DNA of 17,971 nucleotides from JAAYHV01 sp035268985 (GCA_035268985.1 DATFJV010000006.1:1-17971); one strand, 5' to 3'. Positions 1-8,532 are shown, numbered from the stretch's first letter. Numbers and translations are program-made. The notes: generated by a model not told the origin, from the sequence alone.

Positions 1-1
1 T

Positions 2-613
2 GAAGTTATTCAATCTGATATAATGGATATACATGTATCGGGGCATGCTTGCAAAGAGGAATTAAAGCTGATACACACATTGATAAAACCTAAATGCTTT
101 ATACCAGTACATGGTGAGCACAGACATTTAAATGGTCATGCGGAGCTAGCTATGGGTCTTGGAATGGAAAAAAGTAAAGTGTTTGTAATGTCCAACGGTG
201 ATGCACTTACTATAAGTGGAAATAGAGCAACTCACAAAAAGAATGCTGTAACTGCAGGGGCAATACTAGTGGATGGTTACGGAGTTGGTGATGTCGGAAA
301 TGTAGTTTTAAGGGACAGAAAGCTTCTTAGTGAATCAGGATTAATTATGGCAGTAGCTACCATTGATTCAAGTTCGGGAGAACTATTGGCAGGTCCTGAA
401 TTGGTGTCTAGAGGTTTTGTCTACGTAAGGGAAAATTCCGCTATAATAAATGAAGCTACAGATGTTGTGAAAAAAACCATATTAAAATGTCAAGATGAGG
501 GCATTAAAGATAGAAACGCTATTAAGAATAAGGTTAGGACAGATCTTAAGGGATATATATTTTCCAAAACAAAGAGAAGTCCAATGATACTTCCAATATT
601 TATGGAAGTCTAG
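2..613 (+). CDS. rnj: Ribonuclease J, C-terminal part (5' end cut by window)
   Basis: The reading frame is open from base 2, so this is the last ~203 residues of a longer protein. RNase J is a metallo-beta-lactamase/beta-CASP 5'-3' exo- and endoribonuclease that matures and degrades mRNA and rRNA in the cytoplasm. Visible hallmarks are the HVSGHA motif (a metal/catalytic site of beta-CASP nucleases) directly after the cut, then KCFIPVHGE, the conserved block that follows it in this family. The rest fits the RNase J C-terminal domain, ending in SPMILPIFMEV. The catalytic N-terminal HxHxDH site lies outside the window. The stop codon is followed after 9 bases by the next gene, whose strong ribosome binding site begins at this stop, which suggests co-transcription. 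Family assignment is firm; J1 versus J2 cannot be decided. Confidence 0.93.
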   Translation, partial: EVIQSDIMDIHVSGHACKEELKLIHTLIKPKCFIPVHGEHRHLNGHAELAMGLGMEKSKVFVMSNGDALTISGNRATHKKNAVTAGAILVDGYGVGDVGNVVLRDRKLLSESGLIMAVATIDSSSGELLAGPELVSRGFVYVRENSAIINEATDVVKKTILKCQDEGIKDRNAIKNKVRTDLKGYIFSKTKRSPMILPIFMEV

Positions 614-622
614 GAGGTAAAT

Positions 623-958
623 ATGAACGTATATGAAGAAGCTCATAAATTGTCAGATGCTATAAAAGAAAGTGGAGAGTACAAGGAATTTAACGAATTG
701 AAAAAAGAAGTTGATAAAGATCCTGATTTATCAAATTCATTGAAAGATTTTCAGCAAAAGCAGTTTCAGTTTCAAGCAAAACAGATGTCAGGAGAAGCTC
801 CTGATAATGATATGATGCAACAAATACAAAGCATGTATGCTTTAATAGCAGCCAATCCAGTGGCTGCCAAGTATTTACAGGCTGAAGCAAGATTTTCAGT
901 TATGATGAAAGATGTTTATGAAATACTTTCGGAGACAGTGAATATTAGCTTTAAATAA
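623..958 (+). CDS. YlbF/YmcA family protein
   Basis: A 111-residue, highly charged, all-helical protein of the YlbF/YmcA (com_ylbF) family. In B. subtilis YlbF, YmcA and YaaT form the Y-complex, which works with RNase Y in mRNA maturation and affects competence, sporulation and biofilm formation. Visible support: the N-terminal VYEEAHKLSDAIKESGEYKEF pattern, a glutamine-rich central helix (KDFQQKQFQFQAKQ) and the C-terminal NPVAAKYLQAEARFSVMMKDVYEIL block typical of the family. The start has a near-perfect AGGAGGT 4 bases upstream. It sits just behind the RNase J gene, an apt place for an RNA-turnover cofactor. I cannot tell which paralogue it is. There are no membrane segments. Confidence 0.82.
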   Translation: MNVYEEAHKLSDAIKESGEYKEFNELKKEVDKDPDLSNSLKDFQQKQFQFQAKQMSGEAPDNDMMQQIQSMYALIAANPVAAKYLQAEARFSVMMKDVYEILSETVNISFK

Positions 959-982
959 TAATTATATAAGGAGTGACGAGAA

Positions 983-1543
983 ATGATTTATGCAGGTGAT
1001 TTTAGAAAAGGTATGACCTTTGAGATTAATGGTGAGCCTCATGTTGTAATTGATTTTCAGCATGTAAAACCAGGTAAAGGTTCTGCTTTTGTGAGAACAA
1101 AATACAGAAATATATTAACTGGAGCTACTAGAGAAGAGGCATTTAATCCGAATGACAAGTTTCCTAAAGCTCATATTGAGACGAAGGTAATGCAGTATTT
1201 ATACAGTGATGGCGAGCTTTACTATTTTATGGATCAAGAAACATACGACCAAATTCCTTTAATGGCAGAACAAGTTGAAGATGCTATGAAATATTTAAAA
1301 GAAAATGATGAAGCTACTATAAAATTCTACAAAGATAATGCGTTCATGGTTGAAGCTCCTAATTCTGTTGATTTAGTAGTAATTGAAACTGAACCAGGTG
1401 TAAAAGGTGATACAGCTACCAATGTGACAAAAACTGCGACAGTTGAAACTGGTGCCGTAATTCAAGTTCCAATATTTATTGAAGAGGGCGAAAAAATTCA
1501 AATAGATACAAGGACTGGTAATTACTTGGGTAGAACTAAATAA
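983..1543 (+). CDS. efp: Translation elongation factor P
   Basis: A full-length (186-residue) EF-P, which binds stalled ribosomes between the P and E sites and helps make bonds at consecutive prolines. Three beta-barrel domains are recognisable: an N-terminal KOW-like domain (1-60) with the loop PGKGSAF, the middle OB domain (about 65-128) and the C-terminal OB domain ending with the signature IQIDTRTGNYLGRTK. Lys32 at the loop tip is the residue that carries modification in other bacteria (5-aminopentanol in B. subtilis). No epmA/epmB/earP-like modification gene is in the window. The start follows an AAGGAG site. The gene lies between the YlbF-like gene and mltG, both close by on the same strand. 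Confidence 0.97.
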   Translation: MIYAGDFRKGMTFEINGEPHVVIDFQHVKPGKGSAFVRTKYRNILTGATREEAFNPNDKFPKAHIETKVMQYLYSDGELYYFMDQETYDQIPLMAEQVEDAMKYLKENDEATIKFYKDNAFMVEAPNSVDLVVIETEPGVKGDTATNVTKTATVETGAVIQVPIFIEEGEKIQIDTRTGNYLGRTK

Positions 1544-1554
1544 AGGAAGAAGAG

Positions 1555-2595
1555 ATGAAGAACGTAATAAAGGTTATTATATTATTAATCATTGTTTTAG
1601 GTCTAGGTGCCTATCTTGCTGTTATGAGTTTTAACAGTCCTCTTAATTCTGAGGATACAACATATAAAACTATTACCATAGAACAAGGTTCGAGTACCAC
1701 AGGCATAGCAGAAACCCTAAAAGAAGAGGGCATTATCAATAGTGTTAAAAATTTTAAAATATTATCAAAGTTAAACGGATATGATGGTGAATACCAAGCT
1801 GGAACATACTCATTATCTCCATCTATGACTCCCACTGAAATAGGAAGTGTAATTGTAACAGGTAGGGTTGAAACATATGCATTTACCATTCCAGAGGGTT
1901 TAACAATATACCAGGTTGCTGATAAGTTATCTGAAGAAGGGCTAATTAACAGAGATACTTTTGTGAAATTGCTTGAAGAGGGGGATTTTCAATTTGATTT
2001 TCTCGAAACTGCTCAGGATAATGAGAATCGCTTGGAAGGGTTCCTATTTCCCGATACTTATAAAATAGCTTATGGAGCCAGTGAAGAACAGATCATAACT
2101 ACTATGCTTAATCAGTTCGATTTGATATTTACCGATGAATATAAGGCTAGAGCTGATGAGCTTGGAATGACTATTAATGAGGTTATAACTGTTGCATCTA
2201 TAGTCGAAAGGGAATGCAAACATGAAGAAGATAGACCTAGAGTTGCCTCCGTTATATATAACAGGTTAAAAAAAGGGATGCCGCTTCAAATGTGTTCAAC
2301 CGTTCAGTATATTTTAGGTGAACAAAAAACCAGACTGTCAACAGCTGATACTCAAATTGAATCGCCATATAATACGTATGTAAATAATGGGTTACCTCCA
2401 GGACCTATTGGTTCTCCAGGTTTTAGTGCTATTGTTGCCGCCCTATATCCTGCTAATACAGATTATCTATATTTCGTTGTAAGTGAAAAGCTTGATGGAA
2501 CTCATAATTTCAGTTCTGAATATAATGATTTCTTAATGCATAAAGCCAGGTACAATGAAGCTTTGGAAGAATATGAGAATGAACATAACGAATAA
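1555..2595 (+). CDS. mltG: Endolytic transglycosylase MltG (YceG-like)
   Basis: A membrane-anchored lytic transglycosylase (346 residues) that cleaves nascent peptidoglycan strands and is thought to terminate glycan chain growth. Residues 1-25 form one N-terminal transmembrane segment (VIKVIILLIIVLGLGAYLAV), placing the rest outside the cell. A LysM-like/YceG N-domain follows (about 35-105). The catalytic domain carries EGFLFPDTY, ASIVERE, SVIYNRLKKGMPLQ and the C-terminal SPYNTYVNNGLPPGPI block. Glu218 in VERE aligns with the catalytic glutamate of MltG. It is the yrrL equivalent, and as in B. subtilis it is followed by the yrrM (trmR) gene, here overlapping its 3' end. Length and motifs are complete. 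Confidence 0.95.
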   Translation: MKNVIKVIILLIIVLGLGAYLAVMSFNSPLNSEDTTYKTITIEQGSSTTGIAETLKEEGIINSVKNFKILSKLNGYDGEYQAGTYSLSPSMTPTEIGSVIVTGRVETYAFTIPEGLTIYQVADKLSEEGLINRDTFVKLLEEGDFQFDFLETAQDNENRLEGFLFPDTYKIAYGASEEQIITTMLNQFDLIFTDEYKARADELGMTINEVITVASIVERECKHEEDRPRVASVIYNRLKKGMPLQMCSTVQYILGEQKTRLSTADTQIESPYNTYVNNGLPPGPIGSPGFSAIVAALYPANTDYLYFVVSEKLDGTHNFSSEYNDFLMHKARYNEALEEYENEHNE

Positions 2596-3217
2596 TAAGG
2601 TAACTGAATATATTAATAGTTTCTTCAGACCGCAGACCGAAGAACTTAAAAAACTTCGGGAAAGGGCTGAAGAAGAGCGCATCCCTATAATATTGAAAGA
2701 AACTGAAATTTACCTAGCTAATATGATGGAAATATTAAAGCCAAAATCCGTATTGGAAATTGGTACAGCGGTGGGATATTCGGCCATGGTATTTAAGGAG
2801 CTTGCTAAGGATGCTAAGGTAGTATCCATTGAAAAGGATGAAGAAATGTATAATCTAGCCAAGGATAATATATGTTCCCTTGGCTATGATATTGACATTT
2901 ATGGAGGAGATGCTAGGGACATCATTGAATCTTTAGATGAAACCTTTGATTTGGTATTTATTGATGCATCTAAAAGCCATTACAAACAGTTTTTTGATAT
3001 GGCTGAAAAGAAATGTCAAAAAGGCGCTATAATAATTTCGGATAATGTACTGCTAAAGGCCTCTACTGCGGATTCAAGTTATGACAAACATAAAAGGCAC
3101 AGAAGTAATATAAAAAGGATGAGAGAGTATTTAAACTATCTTAATGAAAGGAAGGACCTATCCACAGCCCTAATAAGCTGTGGAGACGGTCTTGCTATAA
3201 CAAAACTTGATGAATAA
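2579..3217 (+). CDS. trmR: tRNA 5-hydroxyuridine methyltransferase TrmR (class I SAM O-methyltransferase)
   Basis: A class I SAM-dependent O-methyltransferase of the catechol-O-methyltransferase-like family 3. Visible motifs: SAM-binding VLEIGTAVGYSAMVF, acidic loop VSIEKDEEMY, and the metal/substrate motifs DLVFIDASKSHY and IIISDNVL. Its place between mltG and a U32 protein matches B. subtilis yrrL-yrrM-yrrO. There YrrM (TrmR) methylates 5-hydroxyuridine at the tRNA wobble base to 5-methoxyuridine. The start is uncertain: ATG codons in frame lie at 2555, 2573 and 2579. A GGAAG at 2565-2569 is best spaced for 2579, giving 212 residues (YrrM is similar in size) and an overlap of 17 bases with mltG. 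The tRNA role is inferred from context plus family. Confidence 0.85.
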   Translation: MNITNNKVTEYINSFFRPQTEELKKLRERAEEERIPIILKETEIYLANMMEILKPKSVLEIGTAVGYSAMVFKELAKDAKVVSIEKDEEMYNLAKDNICSLGYDIDIYGGDARDIIESLDETFDLVFIDASKSHYKQFFDMAEKKCQKGAIIISDNVLLKASTADSSYDKHKRHRSNIKRMREYLNYLNERKDLSTALISCGDGLAITKLDE

Positions 3218-4445
3218 AGAAATTGAACTACTAGCTCCAGCTGGAGACTTGGAAAAATTAAAAACTGCCATTGATTACGGTGCAGATGCCGTATATTTTG
3301 GTGGTGAGATGTTTAGCTTAAGAGCCAGCGCAGGGAACATGAATGTAGATGAAATAAAAAAAGGCCTAAGCTATGCCCACGACAAGGGAAAGAAGGGCTT
3401 TTTGGCTTTAAATATTTATCCCCATAATGAGGATATTATGCCATTAAAGGAATATCTAAATGACATAAAGGACTTGGATATAGATGGCTTTATAGTGTCT
3501 GATCCAGGAGTTATAACCATTCTAAAGGAAACAATCCCAGATGCGGAGCTTCATTTAAGCACTCAAGCTAATATGACCAATTATGCCACTGCCAATTTTT
3601 GGAAAAATCAGGGAATAAAGAGACTTGTATTGGCCAGGGAGCTTACATTAACAGAGATTAATGAGATTAGAAATAACTTACCCCATGATATTGATCTTGA
3701 GGCATTTATACATGGCGCCATGTGCATATCATACTCAGGAAGATGTCTTCTTTCTAATTTCATGATTGAAAGGGATGCAAATAGAGGACAGTGTGCTCAT
3801 CCTTGTAGATGGAATTATTCTTTGGTTGAAGAAAAAAGACCAGGGGAATATTATCCAATAGAAGAAGATTCTAGGGGTACATATATTATGAATTCTAGGG
3901 ATTTATGTATGATTAATAATATCCCAGATTTGATAAATTCTGGTATTAGGTCTTTTAAAATTGAAGGTAGAATGAAAAGCATGTACTATGTTGCCACTGT
4001 GGTTAGGGCTTACAGGATGGCCATTGATGCTTATCTAAAGGAACCTGAGAAATATTCTGTGGATGGGTACTGGTTAACTGAACTTGAAAAGGCATCCCAC
4101 AGGGAATTTACTACAGGTTTCTATTTCCATAAACCTGACAACAAGGACCAAAACTATTTCACAAGTGCGTATTCCAGGACTCATGAATTTATAGGTGTTG
4201 TAATAGGCTATGAAGAAGATTCTGGTAACACAATAATTGAACAGAGAAATAAGTTTTGTGTAGGGGATAAAATTGAGATATTTGGTCCTGAGGCTGGACA
4301 CTTTGAATATTTTGTTGAAAAAATGTATAATGGGGATGGCGAAGTTATTCTATCTGCTCCACATCCTAAGGAAACAATAAAAATTAATTTTGGTAGAAGA
4401 TTTGAAAATGGGAACATCTTAAGAAAAAAAAAGGAAGTGATATAA
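3210..4445 (+). CDS. trhP: U32 family protein, probable tRNA uridine-34 hydroxylation protein (TrhP/YrrO-like)
   Basis: A U32 'peptidase' family protein of 411 residues. TrhP-type members (E. coli YegQ, B. subtilis YrrN/YrrO) are needed for prephenate-dependent 5-hydroxylation of tRNA U34, the substrate of TrmR. The N-terminal TIM-barrel signature ELLAPAGDLEKLKTAIDYGADAVYFGG is clear. The conserved centre HGAMCISYSGRC...RGQCAHPCR gives Cys172, Cys179, Cys195 and Cys199, the pattern expected to hold an Fe-S cluster. SFKIEGRMKS and the C-terminal beta-barrel domain follow. A TTG at 3207 precedes ATG 3210; I chose the ATG, which overlaps the trmR stop by 8 bases. B. subtilis has two adjacent U32 genes here, but this window has only one. 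Older annotations call it a collagenase-like protease; I think that is wrong. Confidence 0.85.
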   Translation: MNKEIELLAPAGDLEKLKTAIDYGADAVYFGGEMFSLRASAGNMNVDEIKKGLSYAHDKGKKGFLALNIYPHNEDIMPLKEYLNDIKDLDIDGFIVSDPGVITILKETIPDAELHLSTQANMTNYATANFWKNQGIKRLVLARELTLTEINEIRNNLPHDIDLEAFIHGAMCISYSGRCLLSNFMIERDANRGQCAHPCRWNYSLVEEKRPGEYYPIEEDSRGTYIMNSRDLCMINNIPDLINSGIRSFKIEGRMKSMYYVATVVRAYRMAIDAYLKEPEKYSVDGYWLTELEKASHREFTTGFYFHKPDNKDQNYFTSAYSRTHEFIGVVIGYEEDSGNTIIEQRNKFCVGDKIEIFGPEAGHFEYFVEKMYNGDGEVILSAPHPKETIKINFGRRFENGNILRKKKEVI

Positions 4446-5729
4446 ATGTCATCTGACCCGAGTAGTTTACTCATATATATAACTTTAGTTATATTCCTAA
4501 CCGTTATATATGGTATAACTGTTGCCGTAAAAAGGGCTTTAGATACTACTAACAAGAGTTTAATTGATGAAATGATAGATGAGGGTGATGATGCTGCTAA
4601 AAAAGTGGAATCATTGTTGGAAAAACCTTCAAAGTATCATTATGCGAATAAAGTAATTGCTGTAACTGTCAATATAATTAATATTTCTACAATATTTTAT
4701 TTAATGTTTCCACTAAATGATATAATTAAGGAAATAGGTATATTGGTTTTATACATGATACTATTTATGGTATTAGGTGAGTTTTTACCTAAAAAGTTCG
4801 CAGCTCAAGATAGCATAAAGTATTCTATCAAATATTCTGGTTTCCAAATATTTATAATTAAATTGACTTGGCCAATAGTATATATTGCTTTAGGATTAAC
4901 TAATATACTATTAAAAATTATGAGGAAAAATACGAATGTAGATGATAATGTATTTTCTGAAGACAGGGTTATGTCCATGCTTGACAAAGGTCAATTAAGT
5001 GGTGAGATTAAAGAAGAAGGAAAGAATATGATAAATTCTATCTTTGCTTTTGATGATATGTTAGCCCACGAAATAATGACTCCAAGAACTGATGTCTTCA
5101 TGATTGATATAAGTGATCCTGTGGAGGAATATCTGGAGGAATTAATGGAACTTAGGTATTCTAGAATACCTGTATATGAAAATGATACTGACAATATAAT
5201 TGGTATATTTCATATCAAGGACTATTTAATTAAAGCCAGGGACAATGGATTTGAAAATGTAGATATCAGAGAGATTCTTAGAAAAGCATATTTTGTTCCT
5301 GAAACTAAGAACATAGATTCCTTGCTGCTGGAGTTACAAAGACAAAAACAGCATATTGCCATATTAATTGATGAATACGGTGGAGTTAGTGGTATTGTAA
5401 CCATTGAGGATATAATTGAGCAAATTATGGGTGATATTGATGATGAATATGATGAAGATGACCACGTAATTGAGACTATTGATGACAATACTTATTTAAT
5501 CGATGGAATTGTGGATCTTGATGATATAAATAGGGAGTTAAATGTTAAACTTGAGTCTGAAAGTAGCGAAACTATTGGTGGTTTCATAATAGACATGCTA
5601 GGTGAAATACCTGATGATGGTGTTAATTATGTGCCTATGTATTACGACAATTACGAATTTAACATTGTAAGCGTTAAGGACAGAAGAATTGAAAAGGTCA
5701 AGCTAATAATAGATAATAAGGAGGAATAA
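4446..5729 (+). CDS. CNNM/CorC-type transporter with paired CBS domains (hemolysin C-like)
   Basis: A 427-residue membrane protein of the CNNM/HlyC-CorC family, members of which export Mg2+ or Co2+ (B. subtilis MpfA is a Mg2+ exporter). The N-terminal DUF21/CNNM domain (about 8-165) has several hydrophobic segments, including a first helix at 8-30, and the conserved GEFLPKKFA. A CBS pair follows (about 205-330), with IMTPRTDVFMIDIS, YSRIPVYEND and the second-CBS signature AILIDEYGGVSGIVTIEDIIEQIMGDIDDEYDE. The transporter-associated CorC_HlyC domain closes it (about 345-420), with GGFIIDMLGEIP. Start ATG follows the U32 stop with no gap and has an upstream AAGGAAGTGA. Substrate cannot be told from sequence; 'hemolysin' is only a historical name. 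Confidence 0.88.
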   Translation: MSSDPSSLLIYITLVIFLTVIYGITVAVKRALDTTNKSLIDEMIDEGDDAAKKVESLLEKPSKYHYANKVIAVTVNIINISTIFYLMFPLNDIIKEIGILVLYMILFMVLGEFLPKKFAAQDSIKYSIKYSGFQIFIIKLTWPIVYIALGLTNILLKIMRKNTNVDDNVFSEDRVMSMLDKGQLSGEIKEEGKNMINSIFAFDDMLAHEIMTPRTDVFMIDISDPVEEYLEELMELRYSRIPVYENDTDNIIGIFHIKDYLIKARDNGFENVDIREILRKAYFVPETKNIDSLLLELQRQKQHIAILIDEYGGVSGIVTIEDIIEQIMGDIDDEYDEDDHVIETIDDNTYLIDGIVDLDDINRELNVKLESESSETIGGFIIDMLGEIPDDGVNYVPMYYDNYEFNIVSVKDRRIEKVKLIIDNKEE

Positions 5730-5732
5730 CAT

Positions 5733-6077
5733 ATGGATAATGAACTATATGGTGAAATAGTAATTGAGGATGAAGTTATCATTCAATATGCCACAGAAGA
5801 GATATATAAGATTGATGGTGTAACTAGATTAGTTGGCGGAATATCTGAAAGCTTTTCTAAAAATATTCTTGGCAGGGAATCGGTAAACCAGGGTATAAAG
5901 GTTAACAGAAATGATGGTTGTGCAACTATAGATGTACATATTGTTGTAAAGTTTGGAGTAAATATTCCTCAAGTAGCCTTTGAAATACAAAACAAGGTTA
6001 AGGAAGTTTTGGAACAGAACACTGGTATTGTAATTGAGGCTGTAAACATTAATGTAGAAGGTGTAGAAAAACAATAA
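5733..6077 (+). CDS. Asp23/Gls24 family protein (YqhY-like)
   Basis: A 114-residue Asp23/Gls24 family protein (DUF322). Recognisable parts are GEIVIEDEVIIQYATEEIYKIDGV, the basic-glycine run KVNRNDGCATIDVHIVVKFGVNIPQVAFEIQNKV, and a C-terminal beta strand IVIEAVNINVEGV. The direct position in front of nusB is that of B. subtilis yqhY, a protein genetically linked to control of acetyl-CoA carboxylase. In Staphylococcus, Asp23 is a membrane-associated envelope stress protein. It begins 3 bases after the CNNM gene with a GGAGG site at 5720-5724, and its stop codon shares a base with the nusB start (TAATG), implying translational coupling. Function here is inferred by position only. Confidence 0.85.
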   Translation: MDNELYGEIVIEDEVIIQYATEEIYKIDGVTRLVGGISESFSKNILGRESVNQGIKVNRNDGCATIDVHIVVKFGVNIPQVAFEIQNKVKEVLEQNTGIVIEAVNINVEGVEKQ

Positions 6078-6490
6078 TGCGAAGAGATGATGTAAGGGAT
6101 GCAAGGGAACTTGCAATGAAAATAGTGTTTCAAATGGATGTTAACAATGATTTTGATTATTCAAATGTAACTTTCAACGAAATAACTGAGAGATATAAAA
6201 AAAATCACAGGGCTATTGATATCTTAGACAATATAAAAACTAATATTGATGCTATTGATGAATTGATTGCTTCTAATAGCAACACTAGAAAAGTTGGCAG
6301 AATACCTAAGACTGATTTAGCTATATTAAGGGTTGCCATCTGTGAAATTATGTATATTGAAGATGTGCCTGATGCAGTAGCGATAAATGAAGCTGTTGAT
6401 ATGGTAAAAAAATATGGAAGTGACAATGCTAAGAGTTATGTAAATGCACTACTTGGCAATATTGTTAAGAATAAAAAGGATTATGAGTAA
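6077..6490 (+). CDS. nusB: Transcription antitermination factor NusB
   Basis: A 137-residue all-helical NusB, which together with NusE (ribosomal protein S10) binds boxA RNA and assembles the rRNA antitermination complex. Family pattern visible: N-terminal DARELAMKIVFQMDVN, middle DELIASNSNTRKVGRIPKTDLAILRVAICEIMY, and C-terminal VAINEAVDMVKKYGSDNAKSYVNALLGNIV. The ATG overlaps the stop of the Asp23-like gene by one base. The 3' end overlaps the next gene by 8 bases. Gene order yqhY-nusB-(x)-xseA is as in many Firmicutes. Confidence 0.95.
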   Translation: MRRDDVRDARELAMKIVFQMDVNNDFDYSNVTFNEITERYKKNHRAIDILDNIKTNIDAIDELIASNSNTRKVGRIPKTDLAILRVAICEIMYIEDVPDAVAINEAVDMVKKYGSDNAKSYVNALLGNIVKNKKDYE

Positions 6491-7406
6491 ATATATATTA
6501 GGAATTGATACTTCAAATTACAAGACTTCAGTGGCTGTGGTTGATTTGGATGGAAACATCATTGTAAATAATTCCAAGCTGCTAGAAGTAAAAAAGGGTG
6601 ATAAAGGTCTTAGGCAATCTGAAGCCTTCTTTTATCATTCCAATGATTTGCCTTTTATGATCAAAAACGCCATGGCTAAAGATGATGTTATGGGTAAAGT
6701 TATAGCAGTGGCTGTTTCCGATAGACCTAGACCGGTAGAAGGCTCATATATGCCTGTCTTTAAGGTAGGTGAAAATGCTGGTGTTATGATTTCATCTTCC
6801 CTTGGTATACCTTTATACACCTTTTCTCATCAAGAAGGCCATATAAAAGCAATTTCAAAGTATCAAAAAATAGCCAATCCTAACAAATATATTGCTTATC
6901 ATTTAAGTGGAGGAACATCTGAAGCACTTTTAATTGATGATGATATAACTATCGTCGGTGGAAGCAAAGATATATCTTTGGGTCAATTGATTGATAGAGT
7001 GGGAGTTAAGTTGGGTTATGAATTTCCTGCTGGAAAAAGGATGGATGAGATTGCCGTTAAAGAAAAGATAAAACTCAATCCTACGGGTGTAAAACTTGAT
7101 GATGGATACTTTAATCTATCTGGCTTAGAAACACAGTGTATGAAAGCATTAGATGCCAAATTGGATACTGCTATTGTTCCAGGTCTATTTAAAACCTTAG
7201 GGGATTTAATGGTTAATCTTACTGATTACTTAAGCGTTAAATATCAGGTATATGATTTTGTGTTTACTGGTGGTGTATCTTCCAGTGAGTTTTTAAGAAA
7301 GTATGTGGACTACAAGTCTTCTAAAAATATATATTTTGGTGATCCTTTGTTATCATCTGATAATGCTGTTGGAATTGCGCTTCTTGGAGGGGAAAAGTAT
7401 GCCTAA
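6483..7406 (+). CDS. Kae1/TsaD-like M22 family protein (paralogue, not the canonical TsaD)
   Basis: A 307-residue member of the ASKHA/M22 superfamily. Canonical TsaD makes the t6A37 tRNA modification. This protein has the superfamily core: N-terminal LGIDTSNYKTSVAVVD phosphate loop, SHQEGHI (His116 and His120 as metal ligands, HxxxH), LSGGTSEALL, FPAGKRMDEIA, FTGGVSSSEFLRK and SSDNAVGIA, whose Asp would be the third metal ligand. It diverges from TsaD in the N-lobe (SDRPRPVEGSYMPVFKVGE) and has SGGTSE instead of SGGHT. An in-frame ATG exists upstream at 6444, but ATG 6483 has AAAAAGGA before it and leaves only a short overlap with nusB. It occupies the folD position of the B. subtilis cluster. 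Actual function unknown; such proteins are often labelled O-sialoglycoprotein endopeptidase. Confidence 0.8.
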   Translation: MSKYILGIDTSNYKTSVAVVDLDGNIIVNNSKLLEVKKGDKGLRQSEAFFYHSNDLPFMIKNAMAKDDVMGKVIAVAVSDRPRPVEGSYMPVFKVGENAGVMISSSLGIPLYTFSHQEGHIKAISKYQKIANPNKYIAYHLSGGTSEALLIDDDITIVGGSKDISLGQLIDRVGVKLGYEFPAGKRMDEIAVKEKIKLNPTGVKLDDGYFNLSGLETQCMKALDAKLDTAIVPGLFKTLGDLMVNLTDYLSVKYQVYDFVFTGGVSSSEFLRKYVDYKSSKNIYFGDPLLSSDNAVGIALLGGEKYA

Positions 7407-8532
7407 TGCTATTAGTGTATCTCAGCTTAATGGATATATAAGTAGAATATTAAAGTCTGATCCTCTGCTTAATAACATGTATATTAAAGGTGAGATATCT
7501 GGGCTTAATTTTCATAAAACTGGTCACATATATTTTTCACTAATTGATGAAAAGGGCAAGGTGAACTGCAGCATATGGAAGAGTAATGTACCTAAGATTA
7601 AAGGTAAATTGGAGGAAGGTGCAGAAGTACTTGTTTTTGGTGATATTAATGTATATGGCAAAAATGGTTCATATTCCATAAGTGTTAAAAATGTAAAAGC
7701 CATGGGAGATGGTGATTTGCTCAAGGCTTTTTATGAGCTTAAGGAAAAGCTAGAAAAGCAAGGACTATTTGATAAGGCTATTAAAAAGCCCTTACCAGAG
7801 TTCCCCAAAAAGGTGGGGGTGGTTACATCTGCTACAGGAGCCGCTATTGAGGATATAAAGAGGATAATAACTGAGAAAAATAGTCTTGTTGATATATTAA
7901 TATTTCCAACTATGGTTCAAGGTGGTGATGCTCCGAGGAGTATAATTGAAAATATAGAATTAGCAAATAAAAGAGATGACATTGATGTATTAATTGTTGG
8001 CAGGGGCGGAGGTTCTAAGGAGGACCTTTCTTGTTTTAATGATGAAGGTGTTGCTTTAGCTATATACAACTCTAAAATACCTATAATATCTGCTGTTGGT
8101 CACGAATCTGACTTTTCTATATCGGATTTTGTTGCTGATGTTAGGGCTGAGACTCCTACGGCTGCTGCAAATATTGCTGTTTATGATGGGGAAGAGTTGA
8201 CTAATAAAATATATGAGTTACTTAATAATATGGTAATATCTCTTAGGAATCTAAGTGATATTAACAGGGAAAGGGCTGATTCATATATCAATTCTATGCA
8301 TTTAAATTTAAAAAATAGGATACTTGGGTATGAGAAGAAACTTGACAATTTAAAGTTACTAATTGATGAAAATAACCCGTTAAACATTTTAGATAAGGGA
8401 TATAGTTTAATATTGGACGAAAATATGATAACTTTAAAGTCTATAGATGACATATCAATTGAAAAGGTATATGATATAAAGATGAAGGATGGTACGGCTA
8501 AGGCTCAGATATTATCCAAGGAAAGGGGTTAG
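7399..8532 (+). CDS. xseA: Exodeoxyribonuclease VII large subunit
   Basis: Large subunit (377 residues) of exonuclease VII, which degrades single-stranded DNA from either end. An N-terminal OB domain (about 5-100: ISVSQLNGYISRIL, IKGEISG, GHIYFSLIDEKGKVNCSIW) is followed by the catalytic domain with PKKVGVVTSATGAAIEDI, VGRGGGSKEDLSCFNDE, and AVGHESDFSISDFVADVRAETPTAAA, all diagnostic. A coiled-coil region and a C-terminal GYSLIL strand end it. It is a little shorter than the usual 400-450 residues, mainly in the helical coil. An upstream in-frame start at 7303 would lie within the previous gene. ATG 7399 is preceded by GGAGGGG at 7387-7393 and overlaps the M22 gene by 8 bases. Confidence 0.95.
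   Translation: MPNAISVSQLNGYISRILKSDPLLNNMYIKGEISGLNFHKTGHIYFSLIDEKGKVNCSIWKSNVPKIKGKLEEGAEVLVFGDINVYGKNGSYSISVKNVKAMGDGDLLKAFYELKEKLEKQGLFDKAIKKPLPEFPKKVGVVTSATGAAIEDIKRIITEKNSLVDILIFPTMVQGGDAPRSIIENIELANKRDDIDVLIVGRGGGSKEDLSCFNDEGVALAIYNSKIPIISAVGHESDFSISDFVADVRAETPTAAANIAVYDGEELTNKIYELLNNMVISLRNLSDINRERADSYINSMHLNLKNRILGYEKKLDNLKLLIDENNPLNILDKGYSLILDENMITLKSIDDISIEKVYDIKMKDGTAKAQILSKERG

Noticed and set aside
1555..2595. Reverse-strand and other-frame ORFs over the housekeeping genes (here and throughout)
   Set aside because: They lie opposite or inside genes with clear family motifs, lack ribosome binding sites and have low-complexity Ser/Ile/Leu-rich translations; they are shadows.
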